The notes below the pieces were generated by a model. The model ran no database searches. It had not been told where the DNA came from and worked only from the letters and a program-made list of their open reading frames with translations. A DNA stretch of 64,000 bases from Callipepla californica brunnescens (lineage: Eukaryota; Chordata; Aves; Galliformes; Odontophoridae), in assembly GCA_023055505.1 (NCBI GenBank), contig JALIRH010000045.1:434001-498000 (forward strand). Reading direction: 5' to 3'. Both the position numbers and the translations under genes were made by a program. Below, piece by piece: positions 27,901 to 37,788 of the stretch. Positions within the stretch are counted from its first letter, which is position 1. Each line of letters starts with the position of its first letter.

Positions 27901-29499
27901 TTGCCAAAAGGACTCCAGTCCTGTCTCTGTGAATAGCCACCCACATGCCTCCTTCATTTTGCATTACATCTTTATAAGGTTTTCTCAATTAATGTTTGGA
28001 AAGCAAGGATTTGGCTCACATCCCTACATCTCTAATACTCAGCAAAGTTAGCCCTAACCCTAACCCTGAACCTAAGGGTTCAGAGGGCCTAAGGATCCCT
28101 CCAATTCCATACTAGTTTGGAGGTGAGATATTCCTTTCCCAGTCTGATTCACACAGATACTCATGCCAGAACTTCCAAGACATTCAAGTTCCCCCCTTAA
28201 ATACCGACTTTGTATTTTAAAGCACCCATGTATCTCATAATTGACCATCATCAGACACTCACTGAATTCATGGATTTGATTTTCTTGTTTTTTTTTTGTT
28301 TGTTTGTTTTTGTTTTGTTTTGTTTTGTTTTTGTTCTGAATGTTAAAATAAATGAAAAGGTGAAAACATGCCAGACATACTTGTACCAAAACATTCGGGA
28401 AAAAAAGAAAAAAAAAAGGAATAAAACCGTTACAAAATGAAACTTCATCCTCAAATCCTGAGATATACACAGTCAAAAGGTGGCACACCCAACTTTCTTA
28501 TGACAAAAAAGAGATCACTGTCATAGAGTGAATAATCACTCGTGTTGGTCTAAGAAACAAGTCCAGTTGGAGCAATAGGAGCTCTGTGTTAGTTGTCTGA
28601 AAGAGAAACACCAAAACATTCATCTCCAAAGGGCACAGCCTTGTGAATGTGTCCTGTAACTGGAAAGTCAAACCCAACCCAACTCCTTCATGGAGTAACC
28701 AAGACAGAGTCTTCTGCTCCCATCAGGCTTTCAGATATGAGATAAGCCAGATAATACAATTAAGAATTTTTAAACCAGACGTTCAAAAGAAGCTTTGAAA
28801 TAGAAATGAAATAGCAACTGTGGTCATACGTAAGCAGTGCCACGTCTGTAGATCCATGTGGATTTAGGTATATGTGTCTTTGGAGGACTGGAAGAGGGAC
28901 CAGGAGCTTCCACGTGTGCATGATAGCAAAGCACCTAAGGGCATGGCCCCCAAGTGAACCCACACTGCTCCCTGGGCTGAAGCTTCTCTCTGTTCCCAGG
29001 GACATCCTTCATCACCAGCCCATGCCACCCTGGAGCCCTGCAGTGTTGGCACATCCCTCACACTTTGGCACCTCCCCACAGTTCTCCCTGCCATCCTCTT
29101 CTCCCACCTTAATCCCCCCCAGGAAAGCAGTTTGAAGAGGCATTATACCCAGTAACAACCACGAGCTAATTTTAAGACCAGAGCAGAAACAGAGCAGAGT
29201 TTAAGAAAGTCTGTTCTTGTCCCGCTTGCACCCAGCTGATAGCATCCTCCACCCAGTTTCTCTCCAATTGATTCTCCCCCATCCCCTCCTGCGGGGGCAC
29301 CGAGCCCCTCTCTCCCACCTATCCCTAGGCAGACCCCGCAGGTGCACTCCCCGCGCATCGTTCGCATCCCCGCAGCGCTCCCACCCCGCGATCCCCGCAG
29401 CGCTGACCCGAAGTAGGCGGCGGCGGGTGGCGGTGGCAGCAGCAGGAGGAGGAGGAGGAGGAGGAGAAGGAGGAAGAGGCGGCAGACGGCAGCTCGCAT
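18507..29499 (-). CDS. WNT9B: WNT9B, complete coding region in four exons
   Basis: Secreted Wnt ligand acting at the cell surface through Frizzled/LRP receptors; in vertebrates WNT9B works in kidney tubule, urogenital and facial development. Joining 29408-29499, 24161-24417, 19775-20040 and 18507-18983 on the minus strand gives 1092 nt, or 363 residues plus a TAA stop; human WNT9B is about 357. Every junction has GT/AG sites and phases match (2, 1, 0). Visible parts are a leucine-rich signal peptide (about 1-27), the first conserved Wnt block ([14 protein letters not shown], about 93-106, with an N-C-S glycosylation site), the HNT/GIK block at the end of exon 3, the acylation loop CHGVSGSC with Ser221 as the expected palmitoleate site, and the Cys-rich C-terminal domain ending near CCYVECQQC. 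The match to WNT9B rather than WNT9A rests on remembered sequence and on the WNT3 neighbour. No break or missing key residue was seen. Confidence 0.96.
18984..19774 (-). other. WNT9B: WNT9B intron 3
   Basis: 791 bp between exons 3 and 4, with donor GTGAGACC and an acceptor ending CATCAG. It contains a short CR1 tail at about 19105-19185 on the plus strand and otherwise unremarkable AT-rich sequence. Confidence 0.9.
19105..19185 (+). mobile_element. Short CR1 tail in WNT9B intron 3
   Basis: GGTTGATGGTTGGACTTACT, TCTTTCCAACCTTAACG and ATTCTATGATTCT, with a second ATTCTATGATTCA 20 bp later. Confidence 0.75.
19775..20040 (-). CDS. WNT9B: WNT9B coding exon 3
   Basis: 266 nt, the usual size for this Wnt exon. 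The acceptor is CTCATGCAG and the donor is GTGAGACC. It encodes [20 protein letters not shown], the Cys cluster [14 protein letters not shown], the strongly conserved [20 protein letters not shown] and the exon end HNTNVGIK. The exon starts in phase 1 and ends in phase 0. Confidence 0.96.
20735..20812 (+). mobile_element. Short CR1 tail in WNT9B intron 2
   Basis: GAGTTGAACTCAATCTCCAG, ATCCCTTCCAACTCCTCTGA and ATTCTATAATTCT. Confidence 0.6.
22025..22257 (+). mobile_element. CR1 3' end in WNT9B intron 2
   Basis: GGTTGAGGTTGGATAGTAGG, GGAACAGGCTGCCCAGAGAG, CTCTGGAGGTGTTCAAAGG and a triple ATTCTATGATTCTATGATTC tail. Confidence 0.85.
22990..23420. promoter_or_regulatory. AT-rich, ATTA-dense block in WNT9B intron 2
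   Basis: Non-repeat sequence with many TAAT/ATTA cores (homeodomain-type) concentrated at 23255-23365, including CAATTAAAT and TTTAATTC. It could be a conserved enhancer or simply AT-rich intron; nothing decisive is visible. Confidence 0.25.
23873..24046 (+). mobile_element. Two tandem CR1 tails next to WNT9B exon 2
   Basis: GGGCAATACTGGCAGTAGGT ... TTAATGATTCTAAGAG and GGGCATGGTGGGGATGGAAT ... CCATGATTCCACAATTCT. It ends about 115 bp from the exon. Confidence 0.75.
24161..24417 (-). CDS. WNT9B: WNT9B coding exon 2
   Basis: 257 nt covering the rest of codon 31 to the first base of codon 117. It is preceded by a pyrimidine-rich acceptor (CTTTCTTTCAG) and followed by donor GTACAAG. It encodes [15 protein letters not shown], then [21 protein letters not shown] and [14 protein letters not shown], the hallmark first conserved Wnt region. 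Four cysteines and one N-glycosylation sequon (N104-C-S) are visible. A CR1 tail pair ends about 115 bp from its 3' edge. Confidence 0.95.
24701..24900 (-). repeat. Degenerate array of CR1 tail units
   Basis: Roughly ten variants of GAATCATAGAACCAT in a row (24701-24860), much longer than a normal CR1 tail, followed by CR1 body-like sequence (GGCTTGGACTGGAATAGACA). The tail appears to have expanded like a microsatellite. Confidence 0.7.
26920..27406 (-). mobile_element. Deleted mariner copy interrupted by a CR1
   Basis: The left end GTTGCTCCAAAAATAATGC and right end GGAGGCATTCCTTTTGGAGC match the 9364 copy in reverse orientation. The sequence after the left end (CATGTAAACTCC..., AAGTGCATAAGAACA) is the complement of the 3' part of that copy. 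A CR1 is inserted at 27251-27370. Confidence 0.7.
27251..27370 (-). mobile_element. CR1 inserted in a mariner
   Basis: GATTCATAGATTCATAGATA, GGTTGGAAAGGACCTACAAG and ATCATCTAGTCCAACCATCC. Mariner sequence resumes right after it. Confidence 0.75.
28047..28075 (-). repeat. Short telomere-like run
   Basis: GCCCTAACCCTAACCCTGAA, about four CCCTAA units, inside WNT9B intron 1. Confidence 0.7.
28288..28333 (+). repeat. (TTTG/TTTTG)n tract
   Basis: T-rich run with G every four to five bases in WNT9B intron 1. Confidence 0.8.
29408..29499 (-). CDS. WNT9B: WNT9B coding exon 1 (signal peptide)
   Basis: Encodes residues 1-30 and two bases of codon 31. The ATG at 29499-29497 has a good context (ACC before ATG). 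The peptide starts MRAAVCRLF, runs through about twelve leucines and four prolines, and ends AAAYFG, a typical cleavable signal peptide followed by the YFG that starts mature WNT9B. The splice donor is GTCAGC directly after TTCGG. The leucine run is encoded by a GAG/GGA-type trinucleotide tract on the plus strand, so its length may vary between individuals. Confidence 0.9.
29441..29479 (+). repeat. (GGA)n tract inside WNT9B exon 1
   Basis: Trinucleotide repeat that encodes the leucine run of the signal peptide on the minus strand. Confidence 0.85.
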
Positions 29500-29660
29500 G
29501 GTGCCGGGAGCAGCTCGGTGCGCGGCCGCCTGGCGCCGCGGCTCTTTAAGCGGGAGGCGGGGCGGACCCCTCGTGCGTCCCGTCCCGTCCCGTCCCGTCC
29601 CACAGCCCCCGGGCACGGAGTGTTGGACGGCGCCGGGTACCCCCAGTACTCCACGGGGAC
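29500..29660 (-). promoter_or_regulatory. WNT9B: Likely WNT9B core promoter
   Basis: Directly upstream of the WNT9B ATG on the minus strand. A GC-box cluster sits at 29552-29565 and a weak TATA-like CTTAAAG at 29544-29550, which would place a start site about 20-30 bp from the ATG. A short (CCCGT)n run at 29577-29600 lies further upstream. The start site is inferred from these elements and not proven; the 5' UTR would be very short. Confidence 0.5.
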
Positions 29661-29739
29661 CCGTCGACCCCTGTGGGATCTGTGGGGCAGGGAGCCCTCA
29701 GGCAGCTGGATGTCACTGGGTGCCGCCGACCCCTGGAAG

Positions 29740-29990
29740 AATCACAGAATCATAGAATGGTTGGGGTTGGAAGGGACCTTAAAGATTATAGAACCGTGGA
29801 ATCACAGCGCAGTTAAGCGGGAGACGCCTTAAGGACCATTAAGCTCCAACCTCCTGTTATGGGCAGGGTTGTCACCCATCAGTTAAGGCTGCTGTGTCCA
29901 ACTTGGCCTTGAACATCTCCAGGGATGGGGCATCCACAGCTTTTCATGGGCTCCATGGGACAACATGCCAGGTGCCCATGGGCCTCACAG
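29740..29990 (-). mobile_element. CR1 fragment near the WNT9B promoter
   Basis: GAATCACAGAATCATAGAAT, GGTTGGGGTTGGAAGGGACC, GGGCAGGGTTGTCACCCATC and TGAACATCTCCAGGGATGGG. It starts about 80 bp beyond the CpG-rich promoter block. Confidence 0.8.
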
Positions 29991-30303
29991 AGCATGGCAG
30001 GGCATGGGTTATCTCCATACTGAGCTTGAGGATGCATGGCGGTGCCATGCATAGTGATGGTGGATGCAGCAGGCTTCCATGGTAAGGCTTCCAAGCCTTA
30101 CCATTGACTTTGCAAACTAATATATCAAGGAAAAGACAGAGAGGAAACAACTGTGCCCAAGCACCCAGTCTTCACCCCACACCCCGCTCCTATTTGATCT
30201 CACTGCCAAGGGCAGCAGTGTCATGGATTCATGGAGCATACTACCATAAGCATGTCTAACCAAACATGCATTGCACAGACTTCCCAGAGAAACACTCGTA
30301 CAA

Positions 30304-30662
30304 ATCATAGAATCATAGAATCATAGAATCATAGTGGTTGGAAGGGACCTCAAGAGATCATTGAGTCCAACCCCCCTGCCAAAGCAGTTCCCTACACCAG
30401 GTCGCACAGGTAGGCATCCAGGCAGGTCTTGAATATCTCCACAGAAGGAGATTCCACAACCCCCCTGGGCAGCCTGTGCCAGTGCTCCGTCACCCTCACC
30501 ATAAAGAAGTTCTTGCGCACATTTGTGCAGAACCTCCTGTGCTGCAGTTTCTGTCCATTCCCCCTTGTTCTGTCTCCACACACTGCTGAAAAGAGTCTGG
30601 CCTCACCACTTTGTCCCCCACACCTTAGATATTTATCAACCTGGATCAGGTCCCCTCTGATG
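30304..30662 (-). mobile_element. CR1 3' fragment
   Basis: Four ATCATAGA units, then GTGGTTGGAAGGGACCTCAA, CCCCCTGGGCAGCCTGTGCC, AAGTTCTTGCGCACATTTGT and TCAACCTGGATCAGGTCCCC. It keeps more of the body than most copies here. Confidence 0.85.
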
Positions 30663-30855
30663 ATCCTTTACAGGACTCTAGACCAAGCTCCTGTCCCAAA
30701 CCAGGTTGTTATCAAATTTAGATAAGGATGGCTATAACTCTTCCCAGAAAATTCCTGAAGATGGAGATTTTCAAATTTCTCTGGGCACTTGCTTAGGGCT
30801 ACACAACCCTCCACAGGAAGGACTGTTTAATGCCCAGCTGGTCCTCCCAGTCATA

Positions 30856-30980
30856 GTCATGAAATCATTAAGGTTAAAAAACCCGACTCCAATCCATACC
30901 CACCATGCCCACTCACCATGTGCCTCAGCTCCACATCTCCACAGTTCTTGAGCACCTCCAGAGATGGTGACTGCCAAGTG
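30856..30980 (-). mobile_element. CR1 3' fragment
   Basis: GAAATCATTAAGGTTAAAAA, CCATACCCACCATGCCCACT and GAGCACCTCCAGAGATGGTG. Confidence 0.7.
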
Positions 30981-32930
30981 TGATAAAACACTCATGGAAG
31001 AACACAGCAACAAACATCCAGAACACAAGAGACACCACTGGGATCTATGTTAGTAAGGTGCGTCCCATGTTTCAGGTACTATGAAAATCGCATGAACAGC
31101 CCAACTGCCTTCACCTCTTACAAAGCTCCTTCTCTTCTGTATTCCTAGGACACCAGCGACTTGCCTTTGAGCCTGCTCTGCTGCATTCTTGATCTTGTTG
31201 CCCACATATTCAAGGAGAATCATTTCAGTTTTTTCCACCCCTCCAAGAAGCTCTCTAGGTGCAACACAGAGTCTCACTGATTTGGTTGTCTTTTTAGGGG
31301 TGTCTGTAAGAATGAAAAGAAACAGAGAGAATTCAGATGAGAGACAGTCAAACAGTGATGATGCAGAGGACACAAACGCCTTTAGTCCCTCCTGAAAAGT
31401 GTCTCTAATATGAGGAACATATGTTTCCACACAGTTTGGAGGCCACAGCCATGGACAGATTATCAAATTTTAGGCAGTATCTGCTTATACTGGGAGAATT
31501 AGGGTAGGCTGAAGATATTTTGCCTTCTGATTAGTGTGAAGGGTGTAATTTCAAAAGGTATATATCCATCACAGGAGGAGATGAGGACCACAGGGTGTGT
31601 GGAGGGAGCAGCCTTATAGTTATGTTGGAGTTGTGACCATAAAACCACAGGTTTGGGTTTGTCATTGAAGAGAGATGAGCTTGAAGGAGAATCAAGTGAG
31701 AAGTACTGAAGCAGAGGAAGATTTGGCAGGAGGAACTGGGTAGACTTGGAGGAGGGGAACATGGTGGTAGATTTGAACTGCATGGTTTTGAAAGCAGATT
31801 GAAGGCACAATGGTCGTATTTCTACTAAAACAAATGGTTTTAGTCAACTCAGCCAACTTCTCATTGCTGTACTCATTGTTCTGTAAATATTCTGAACAAG
31901 TTTCTACATTAATACCTACTTAATAACCACAGTTCACATAGCTTTTTCATCCATAAGGTTTCAAGGAGCTTTTAATTGAATTTTGGTTGTCAGTTGACTT
32001 TAATGGATGCATGAGATAGAGGTACATGTTGTAAGACTTTGGGAAAAAATGGTATCTGAAGGGATAAATGAGAATCAAAGAAAAATTCTCACTCAATATC
32101 TTTTAGTGCTGGATATTGGTTTCATAGGAATTTGTTATCTTCAGACATTGGTCACATTCATTGGCAAAGCCAGTGTTCACAGTTTCCCATCCAGGATCTT
32201 TGCAAAACCCACACTAATCTTCATCAAAATTCTAAATTAGTCGATCAAACCCTGGCACAATCAAGATGTCTTCCAGCTGAAGAGTCCTGTCTCTCCTTTA
32301 ATAATGGCATTAATCAGTGCCTCTGATTGTCTAAATTTTTCCCAGTGTGTGCTCAGATTCACGTGTGTCTCTACTGTCAGTGTGGAGAGCAGAACAGTAT
32401 GTATTCCAGATATGCTTCCTGTCTTGGTCTCCAGCAGTAGTTCTTGGTGTTCTGTCCACCATGTGACCATCATGAGTGACTAAACCCTCAGATAATATTC
32501 TAGGGCCCTGATTGCTTCTGTACTTCTTGACTGAGCATTGCTCTATACCTTTACTACCACTCAGCTGTCATTTATCTGGATGTATCTGGGTGGCTTATGC
32601 TCTTCCTTAGCTCATGCAAGCAAGAATGCCAAGAAGCTGTAACATTTGTCTGTAGGCTGCCTGATTAAATGGTGCTTTAAGCCCAGTTACAGGCACATGT
32701 CATCTCCTCCTTCCATCTCAAGTAGCAGTGTGATAGAACAAGGAAAGGTTGGGAGAATTACATCAAGGCTGATCAAAAACAGGTAAGGACATCTGTAGAA
32801 GAAGTGACTGAGTAGGCTGTGATTCTCCAGTTTGGGAAAGAAACAATTGATGGGGGTAGTATAGAGGTCTTCCTGTGTCTGAGAAGAATTGACAACTACC
32901 TGGATATCGAATTAAGCTAGTTGTTGTCAT

Positions 32931-33062
32931 AAGAAAAAAAAAAAAGGAAAGGAAAAGGGAAAAGAAAAAGAGAAAACAAAAAGAGAAAAGGAAGATAAAA
33001 AGGAAAAGAAAAAGGAAAAAAGGAAAAAAGGAAAAAAGGAAAAGGAAAAAGAAAGGGAAAAA
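32931..33062 (+). repeat. Pure purine tract
   Basis: About 130 bp of A and G in (GGAAAA)n-like units with almost no pyrimidines. Such polypurine DNA can form triplexes. Confidence 0.85.
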
Positions 33063-34694
33063 CACTAGATGCAATTCTTCACACAACCAAGATACTGTCA
33101 CCAGGAGCTGTGGGACTGATGGCTATACCATGTCATCAAAGCAAAGAAGTTTGCTTGTGGTTTAAGGGGAAACCATATAGGTTTATGGAAGAGAACAAAC
33201 TCTGTCACTAAAACCATTAACACCACCTTGGGCTGAGGAAGTCCCTAAGCTACGAATTCTTGGCATCTAGAAATTTTTTCAGGGTAAGTGTCTCTACTGC
33301 ACATTCTGTTCTTGTACTTTTCCCAGGGAATCTGCTTTTGCACAATGCCCCTGCTGGACATGAGCCCAATTTGAAAAGCTAAACAGAAAAGTGGGAAAAT
33401 TGGGTGTTGTTTATCCAAGATAAAATGGTATGTTGGGCCAGCTAGGAAGGCTGGTGGGACTGAAGTCCAAAATGAAGCATGCAGAGCCAAAAATGAGGAA
33501 TCAGCAGAGCTTGAGCTTCTGTTTGATTCCTCAAAACCAGAGTCAAAGTAGTCCTTGAGAAGAGAGAAAAGTAGATGAAGAGATCATTCAGTCCCACTTG
33601 AGTTTTCACTCTTAGTAAGACCCACCAAACCCAACCTCCATCTCACAGAGGGAAATTCTACCATATGCCCAGGGGTACAGGATATCCGTCAGAGCCTCGG
33701 CAAGGGCTGTCCGTGAAACGTTTGATCTTGCTAAGGTCCTAGGGAAAGGCCAACAGTTTAGAAGAGCCTTAAAAGAGGTGTCTAAGATGTATGGAAAAAA
33801 CTATAGATCATAATATGCAGGCAGACCATGTAGAGTTGCTGAGCTTCAATAGCAGAATCTGAGGGTGCCAATAAAGGAAAATCTGAGCCACCACCTGTTC
33901 AGGCTGAGTCCTTCACTGTGAGCTCTGAGCTGATATGACCTGAACCTTACCAGAAACATCTTAAAATTAGCTCTGAAATCTTCAGTTTGGTCCCCTTCTC
34001 AGTTCAAGCAGATATATACACCACTCCTAGGAGGTGCTTTCCTGCAAGCTGCTAATTTTGCACATGCGGACTCAAGATACAACTCCTCGGACAGGTGCAC
34101 TTTGATAGGTTGAGTCACACTTAGGAAAATAAAATCTGGGGAGTGCAGGCAAGCATGGAGCATCCTGTCCCTTCCCAATCTTCAACCATGTATGGGACTA
34201 CAACCCAAACTACAACCAAGTATGGGACTGAGTCCTAGCTCATATTTAAACCCACATAGCTTAATAAACACTTTCAAAAGTCATGTTTTGAATCTCTGGG
34301 TTGCCTTTAAACCACAGTTTCCTGGCCACATTGTGTGGGCTAGTAGCTAAATGCACCAAACTTTATTTGCAGTCCCCCAAAAGGAAATTTAACTATAATG
34401 CCTACGTTTACTGCCTGGATACTTAAAACTAAGCACAGGGAATAGTAAACATGAATTTTGCTCTAATTCTGGAGAACAAACTACCCAGACTGTTACGTGT
34501 CACTGCCTCTCGCTGTGCTACCATCCATCCCCTTGCCAGCAGGTGGTACTGTGCCCCCAGGAATTACACAAGGAGCAATACTTCCTTTGGAAGGGCTCTT
34601 CCAGGAGGAATCTCTCCGAATTCTTGCTATTTTATTCTGCCTTCTCTATACACCTTACCATACTTGGAGTTCTTGATGCAGATTTTGAGGAGTG

Positions 34695-34870
34695 CAGCAC
34701 GCAGACTCTTGTTCATCGCTGACAAAAAATGCATGGATAACCATGGAGACTGATGAAATAACTGTTTTGTAGCTGAGGATTTTTTCTATCAAGTAGGATT
34801 GTTGTGCTCTTTGTAGCTGTTGTAGTTTCTCTGCAAATAAATAGGAAGCATTCTTTTGGAGTGAGCTATG
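34695..34870 (+). mobile_element. Mariner 3' fragment
   Basis: Matches the last about 170 bp of the 9364 copy (TTTGTAGCTGAGGATTTTT, TGTTGTAGTTTCTCTGCAAA) and ends with the degraded terminal repeat ATTCTTTTGGAG. No left end was found. It lies about 100 bp before the large telomere-like tract. Confidence 0.65.
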
Positions 34871-34970
34871 CAAAACAATACATGTGGGCTTTTGCTCACA
34901 GAGGGAGCTCACTGCACGAGGGAATGCTAACGGACTCTGCTGCCTCCCTCCAGCCTCTGGACCAGCTCAA

Positions 34971-35665
34971 ACCATAACTCTAACACTAATCCCTAACCCC
35001 AATCCCAAATCCTGATCTCTAACCCTAATCCCAATCCCAAATCCTGATCTCTAACACTAACCCTAATAATTACCCTTCACCCTAACACTAACACTAAACC
35101 ATAACCCTAACCCTAAAACATAACCCTTAACCCTTAATCTTAACCCCTAACCCTAACCTAATGCCTGACCCTTAAATTTAACCCAAATCCTAATCATTAC
35201 CTTAACCCTAAGTGTAACCCTAATCCTAACCTGAACCCTAATAATAACCCTAACTCTAAGCATTACCTATCCCCAACCCTAACACCTAACACTTAACCCT
35301 AACAATAACCCTAATCTTAACCATAACCCTAACTCAATATCCTGATCTATAACCTTAACCATAACCCATAACACTAACCCTGATAATAACCTTTAACCCT
35401 AACCCTAATATTAACCCATAACCCTAACCCCAAGTCCTAATCCCTAACCCTAATCCTATTCTGAATCCCTATCCCATAACACTAACAGTAACTCTAATTC
35501 TGGTCCCTAACCCCTAACCCTAGCAGTAACTCCCTAACCCTAATCCTAATACTATCCACTAACCTTAATCCCTAGCCCTAACATTAACCCTAATCATAAC
35601 CCTAATCCCTAACCCTAATCCTGCCCTAACCCTAACCCTTACCCTAACCTTAACCTGTACCCTAC
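34971..35665 (-). repeat. Degenerate interstitial telomere-like tract (about 700 bp)
   Basis: Nearly all of it is CCCTAA-derived on the plus strand (TTAGGG on the minus), with abundant point and length variants such as CCCTAAT, CCCAAATCCTGATCTCTAA and CTAACACTAA. The degeneracy suggests an old tract, not a recent telomere capture. Confidence 0.9.
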
Positions 35666-36304
35666 GTATCCTGTCCCCTGCAGTCTCACAGTTGGAACAC
35701 AGACATGCTGAGCACAGTTGGGTACCTAAGGCTTTGGGGAAGACTTTTTCAGGTGTATAATCTGGTACCTGTGCTTCCTTGCGCTGAAAAACCAAGACCA
35801 GGGAAAAATCAAACTCAGCTCAGTGCTTCAACCTGCACCACGAATGGGCATTTTACTTTCTAATGCTGCCAGTCAGGTGTGGCAGGTCCACTGGATGGCA
35901 CTGTGTCCTATGCTCCCACTCTCTCCTGAGGGCCTTGAAAAATCTTTACTACTCTGTCTGGGTCTGGGAATGCTGTAGGGTGGTAGGTACAAACAGATCA
36001 CACTGGCTGGGTGTAAAAAGTCTGGAAATTATCATCTATTCTGCTCAGTAGGCTCATGAAAGCACTAAGGAAGATTAGAGAGATTTAGCATGCCCAAGGA
36101 ACAGAGGAAGTTACCCAGAGCATGACAAAGGCAGGCTAAAAAACGTATCTTCAAACACTTTTCCAAATAATTCTGAATTGCTCCAGCTGCTGTTCAGTTA
36201 ATAACTTCCCTTCATTCAGAGCACACTCCTCTTTGGTAGAGGTGTTCATCAGTGGGAATGAGCAGATGACCAGACCTCACTCCATGAGATATACTGTGAT
36301 TAAC

Positions 36305-36435
36305 AGAATCATGGAGTCATAGAATGGTTTGGGTTGGAAGGAACACTAAAGTCTATTCAATCCCAATCTCATTGCCATGGGACGGTTGCCCCCCAACCAG
36401 ATAACATTGCCCAGGGTCCCAACCAACATCTTAGG
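36305..36435 (-). mobile_element. CR1 3' fragment
   Basis: AGAATCATGGAGTCATAGAA, GGTTTGGGTTGGAAGGAACA and CATTGCCCAGGGTCCCAACC. Confidence 0.75.
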
Positions 36436-36768
36436 TGTTGGCATAGAAATCAGAGCCCAGCCTTTCTCACCACTCTGTACTCCCAGACATACCATGATAT
36501 TTCCAGCACTGGAGGTCCAAGGCTTGGATAGCACTGTCAACACGTGGAAAAGAAGAACTGGGCTCTGCTAGCCCAGCTGAGTCCAGCTGGAGAGGAGATG
36601 ACAGCTGTGAACAGAGATACTCTCTGCTCCAGTTCTGTGCTACGCCTGTCAGAGACTCATTTCTCTTGCTGGCACACTGGCCTTCCCTTTGCCTCTTTGT
36701 TCTTTGCATATGGTGTCCAATGGTCACAATCAGGACTTCTAGTAGCATATTAAAGTATGGACTGGAAT

Positions 36769-36970
36769 TCATAGAATCAGGGAATCATTACATTTTGGAA
36801 AAGACCTCTAAGATCATCAAGTCCAACCCCAACCTATCCCCACCATGCCCACTCATAGAATCATTACAGGTGGAGAAGACCTCTAAGATAATCAACTTCA
36901 ACTGTTCATCTACCTCAAATACTGCCCACTAAACCGTGTCCCCATGTGCTCAGCTCTAACACCTCAACGA
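36769..36970 (-). mobile_element. Two consecutive CR1 tails
   Basis: TCATAGAATCAGGGAATCAT ... GACCTCTAAGATCATCAAGT and then TCATAGAATCATTACAGGTG ... GACCTCTAAGATAATCAACT, followed by CCCACTAAACCGTGTCCC. Confidence 0.75.
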
Positions 36971-37244
36971 GGTGGAGTCAAGGGCACGACCTGAGTGCTG
37001 CAAAACAACTCTAGGGTTAACATTTATGACTACCACTGAAGAAACTGGAGAAGTCAGTACAGAACTCAGTCAAGGAAAACTCACTGAGTCAAGACAGATT
37101 CATCTCTTTACCTTCCAGCATTCGGTCAGTCAGACCCACGGGTCAACCAGAAAAGATCTCCCCTCAATAAACAAGCAAGAAAACAGCCCGAAGCTCTCCT
37201 GGAAAAGGCTTTCCTTGCTTGAGGAGGCAGATTGATGTGACGAC

Positions 37245-37650
37245 AGCAGGCGTGAGCTGTTTATCAGCCCCGAGCACGTAACATTTTCATAACTACGGAG
37301 GAAATGGGGGCGGTGCACAGCAGCCAGCAAAGAATGAGCTGAAAGAGATAGCAGGCTGCGCTCTGGGGAGGGGTCCCCAGGGCAAAGGGTGCACAACTTG
37401 TCCTAGATTTTTTTTTTTTTTTTGCCTGAGATCTGAATGTATAATTGCAGGAGGAGACAAGGGGGAAAATGAGCTGAAGACTCGTAACTGCAGAGGCCGG
37501 TCCCTGTGAGCAAAGGGCCACATGTCTCCTTTTATCGCCAGCCATAATTCCCTCTTTGGCTGAAAGGCGGCTGTGAAAAGAGCAGGACTGGTTCAAACTT
37601 CCTTGGGGTCTCCGTGGCAACGAGCCCTGCAGGAGCCTTTTCTTCCTTTC
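37245..37650. promoter_or_regulatory. Repeat-free block with RFX-type X-box in the WNT9B-WNT3 spacer
   Basis: Apart from a T run at 37408-37423 the block is unique-looking and moderately GC-rich. It contains GTCTCCGTGGCAAC at 37608-37621, which fits the X-box consensus bound by RFX factors, and an ATAATT/CTTTTATCG-type homeodomain-like region near 37536-37552. It lies 7.8 kb from the WNT9B start and 5.4 kb from the WNT3 start. Regulatory function is inferred. Confidence 0.35.
37408..37423 (+). repeat. Poly-T run
   Basis: 16 T within the repeat-free spacer block. Confidence 0.8.
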
Positions 37651-37788
37651 CCCCCTTTCCTCTTTTGTTGTTGTTGTTGTGTCATTAAAACTTCCCTTGC
37701 AAAAGGCCCGGATTGAATCCCTACCAGGCACTGCTCCAGGCTCCTGCCTGCCTCCAGCCAGCTGCCCTCGACTCACTCATCCCCCCAG

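Larger units (their letters stand above)
24418..29407 (-). other. WNT9B: WNT9B intron 1
   Basis: 5.0 kb in phase 2. It contains the degenerate CR1-tail array at 24701-24900, a mariner copy at 26920-27406 with a nested CR1, a short telomere-like run at 28047-28075 and a (TTTG/TTTTG)n tract at 28288-28333. The stretch 24900-26900 shows nothing recognisable. Confidence 0.9.
29270..29700. other. CpG island over WNT9B exon 1
   Basis: This stretch is strongly G+C-rich with frequent CpG (for example around 29335-29420 and 29500-29640), in sharp contrast to the AT-rich flanks. It spans the first coding exon, the start of intron 1 and the promoter. CpG islands of this kind are typical of developmental gene promoters. 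Confidence 0.75.

Noticed and set aside
33001..33101. Phe/Leu-rich minus-strand membrane protein
   Set aside because: The hydrophobic reading is produced by the purine tract (T/C-rich on the minus strand), not by a gene.
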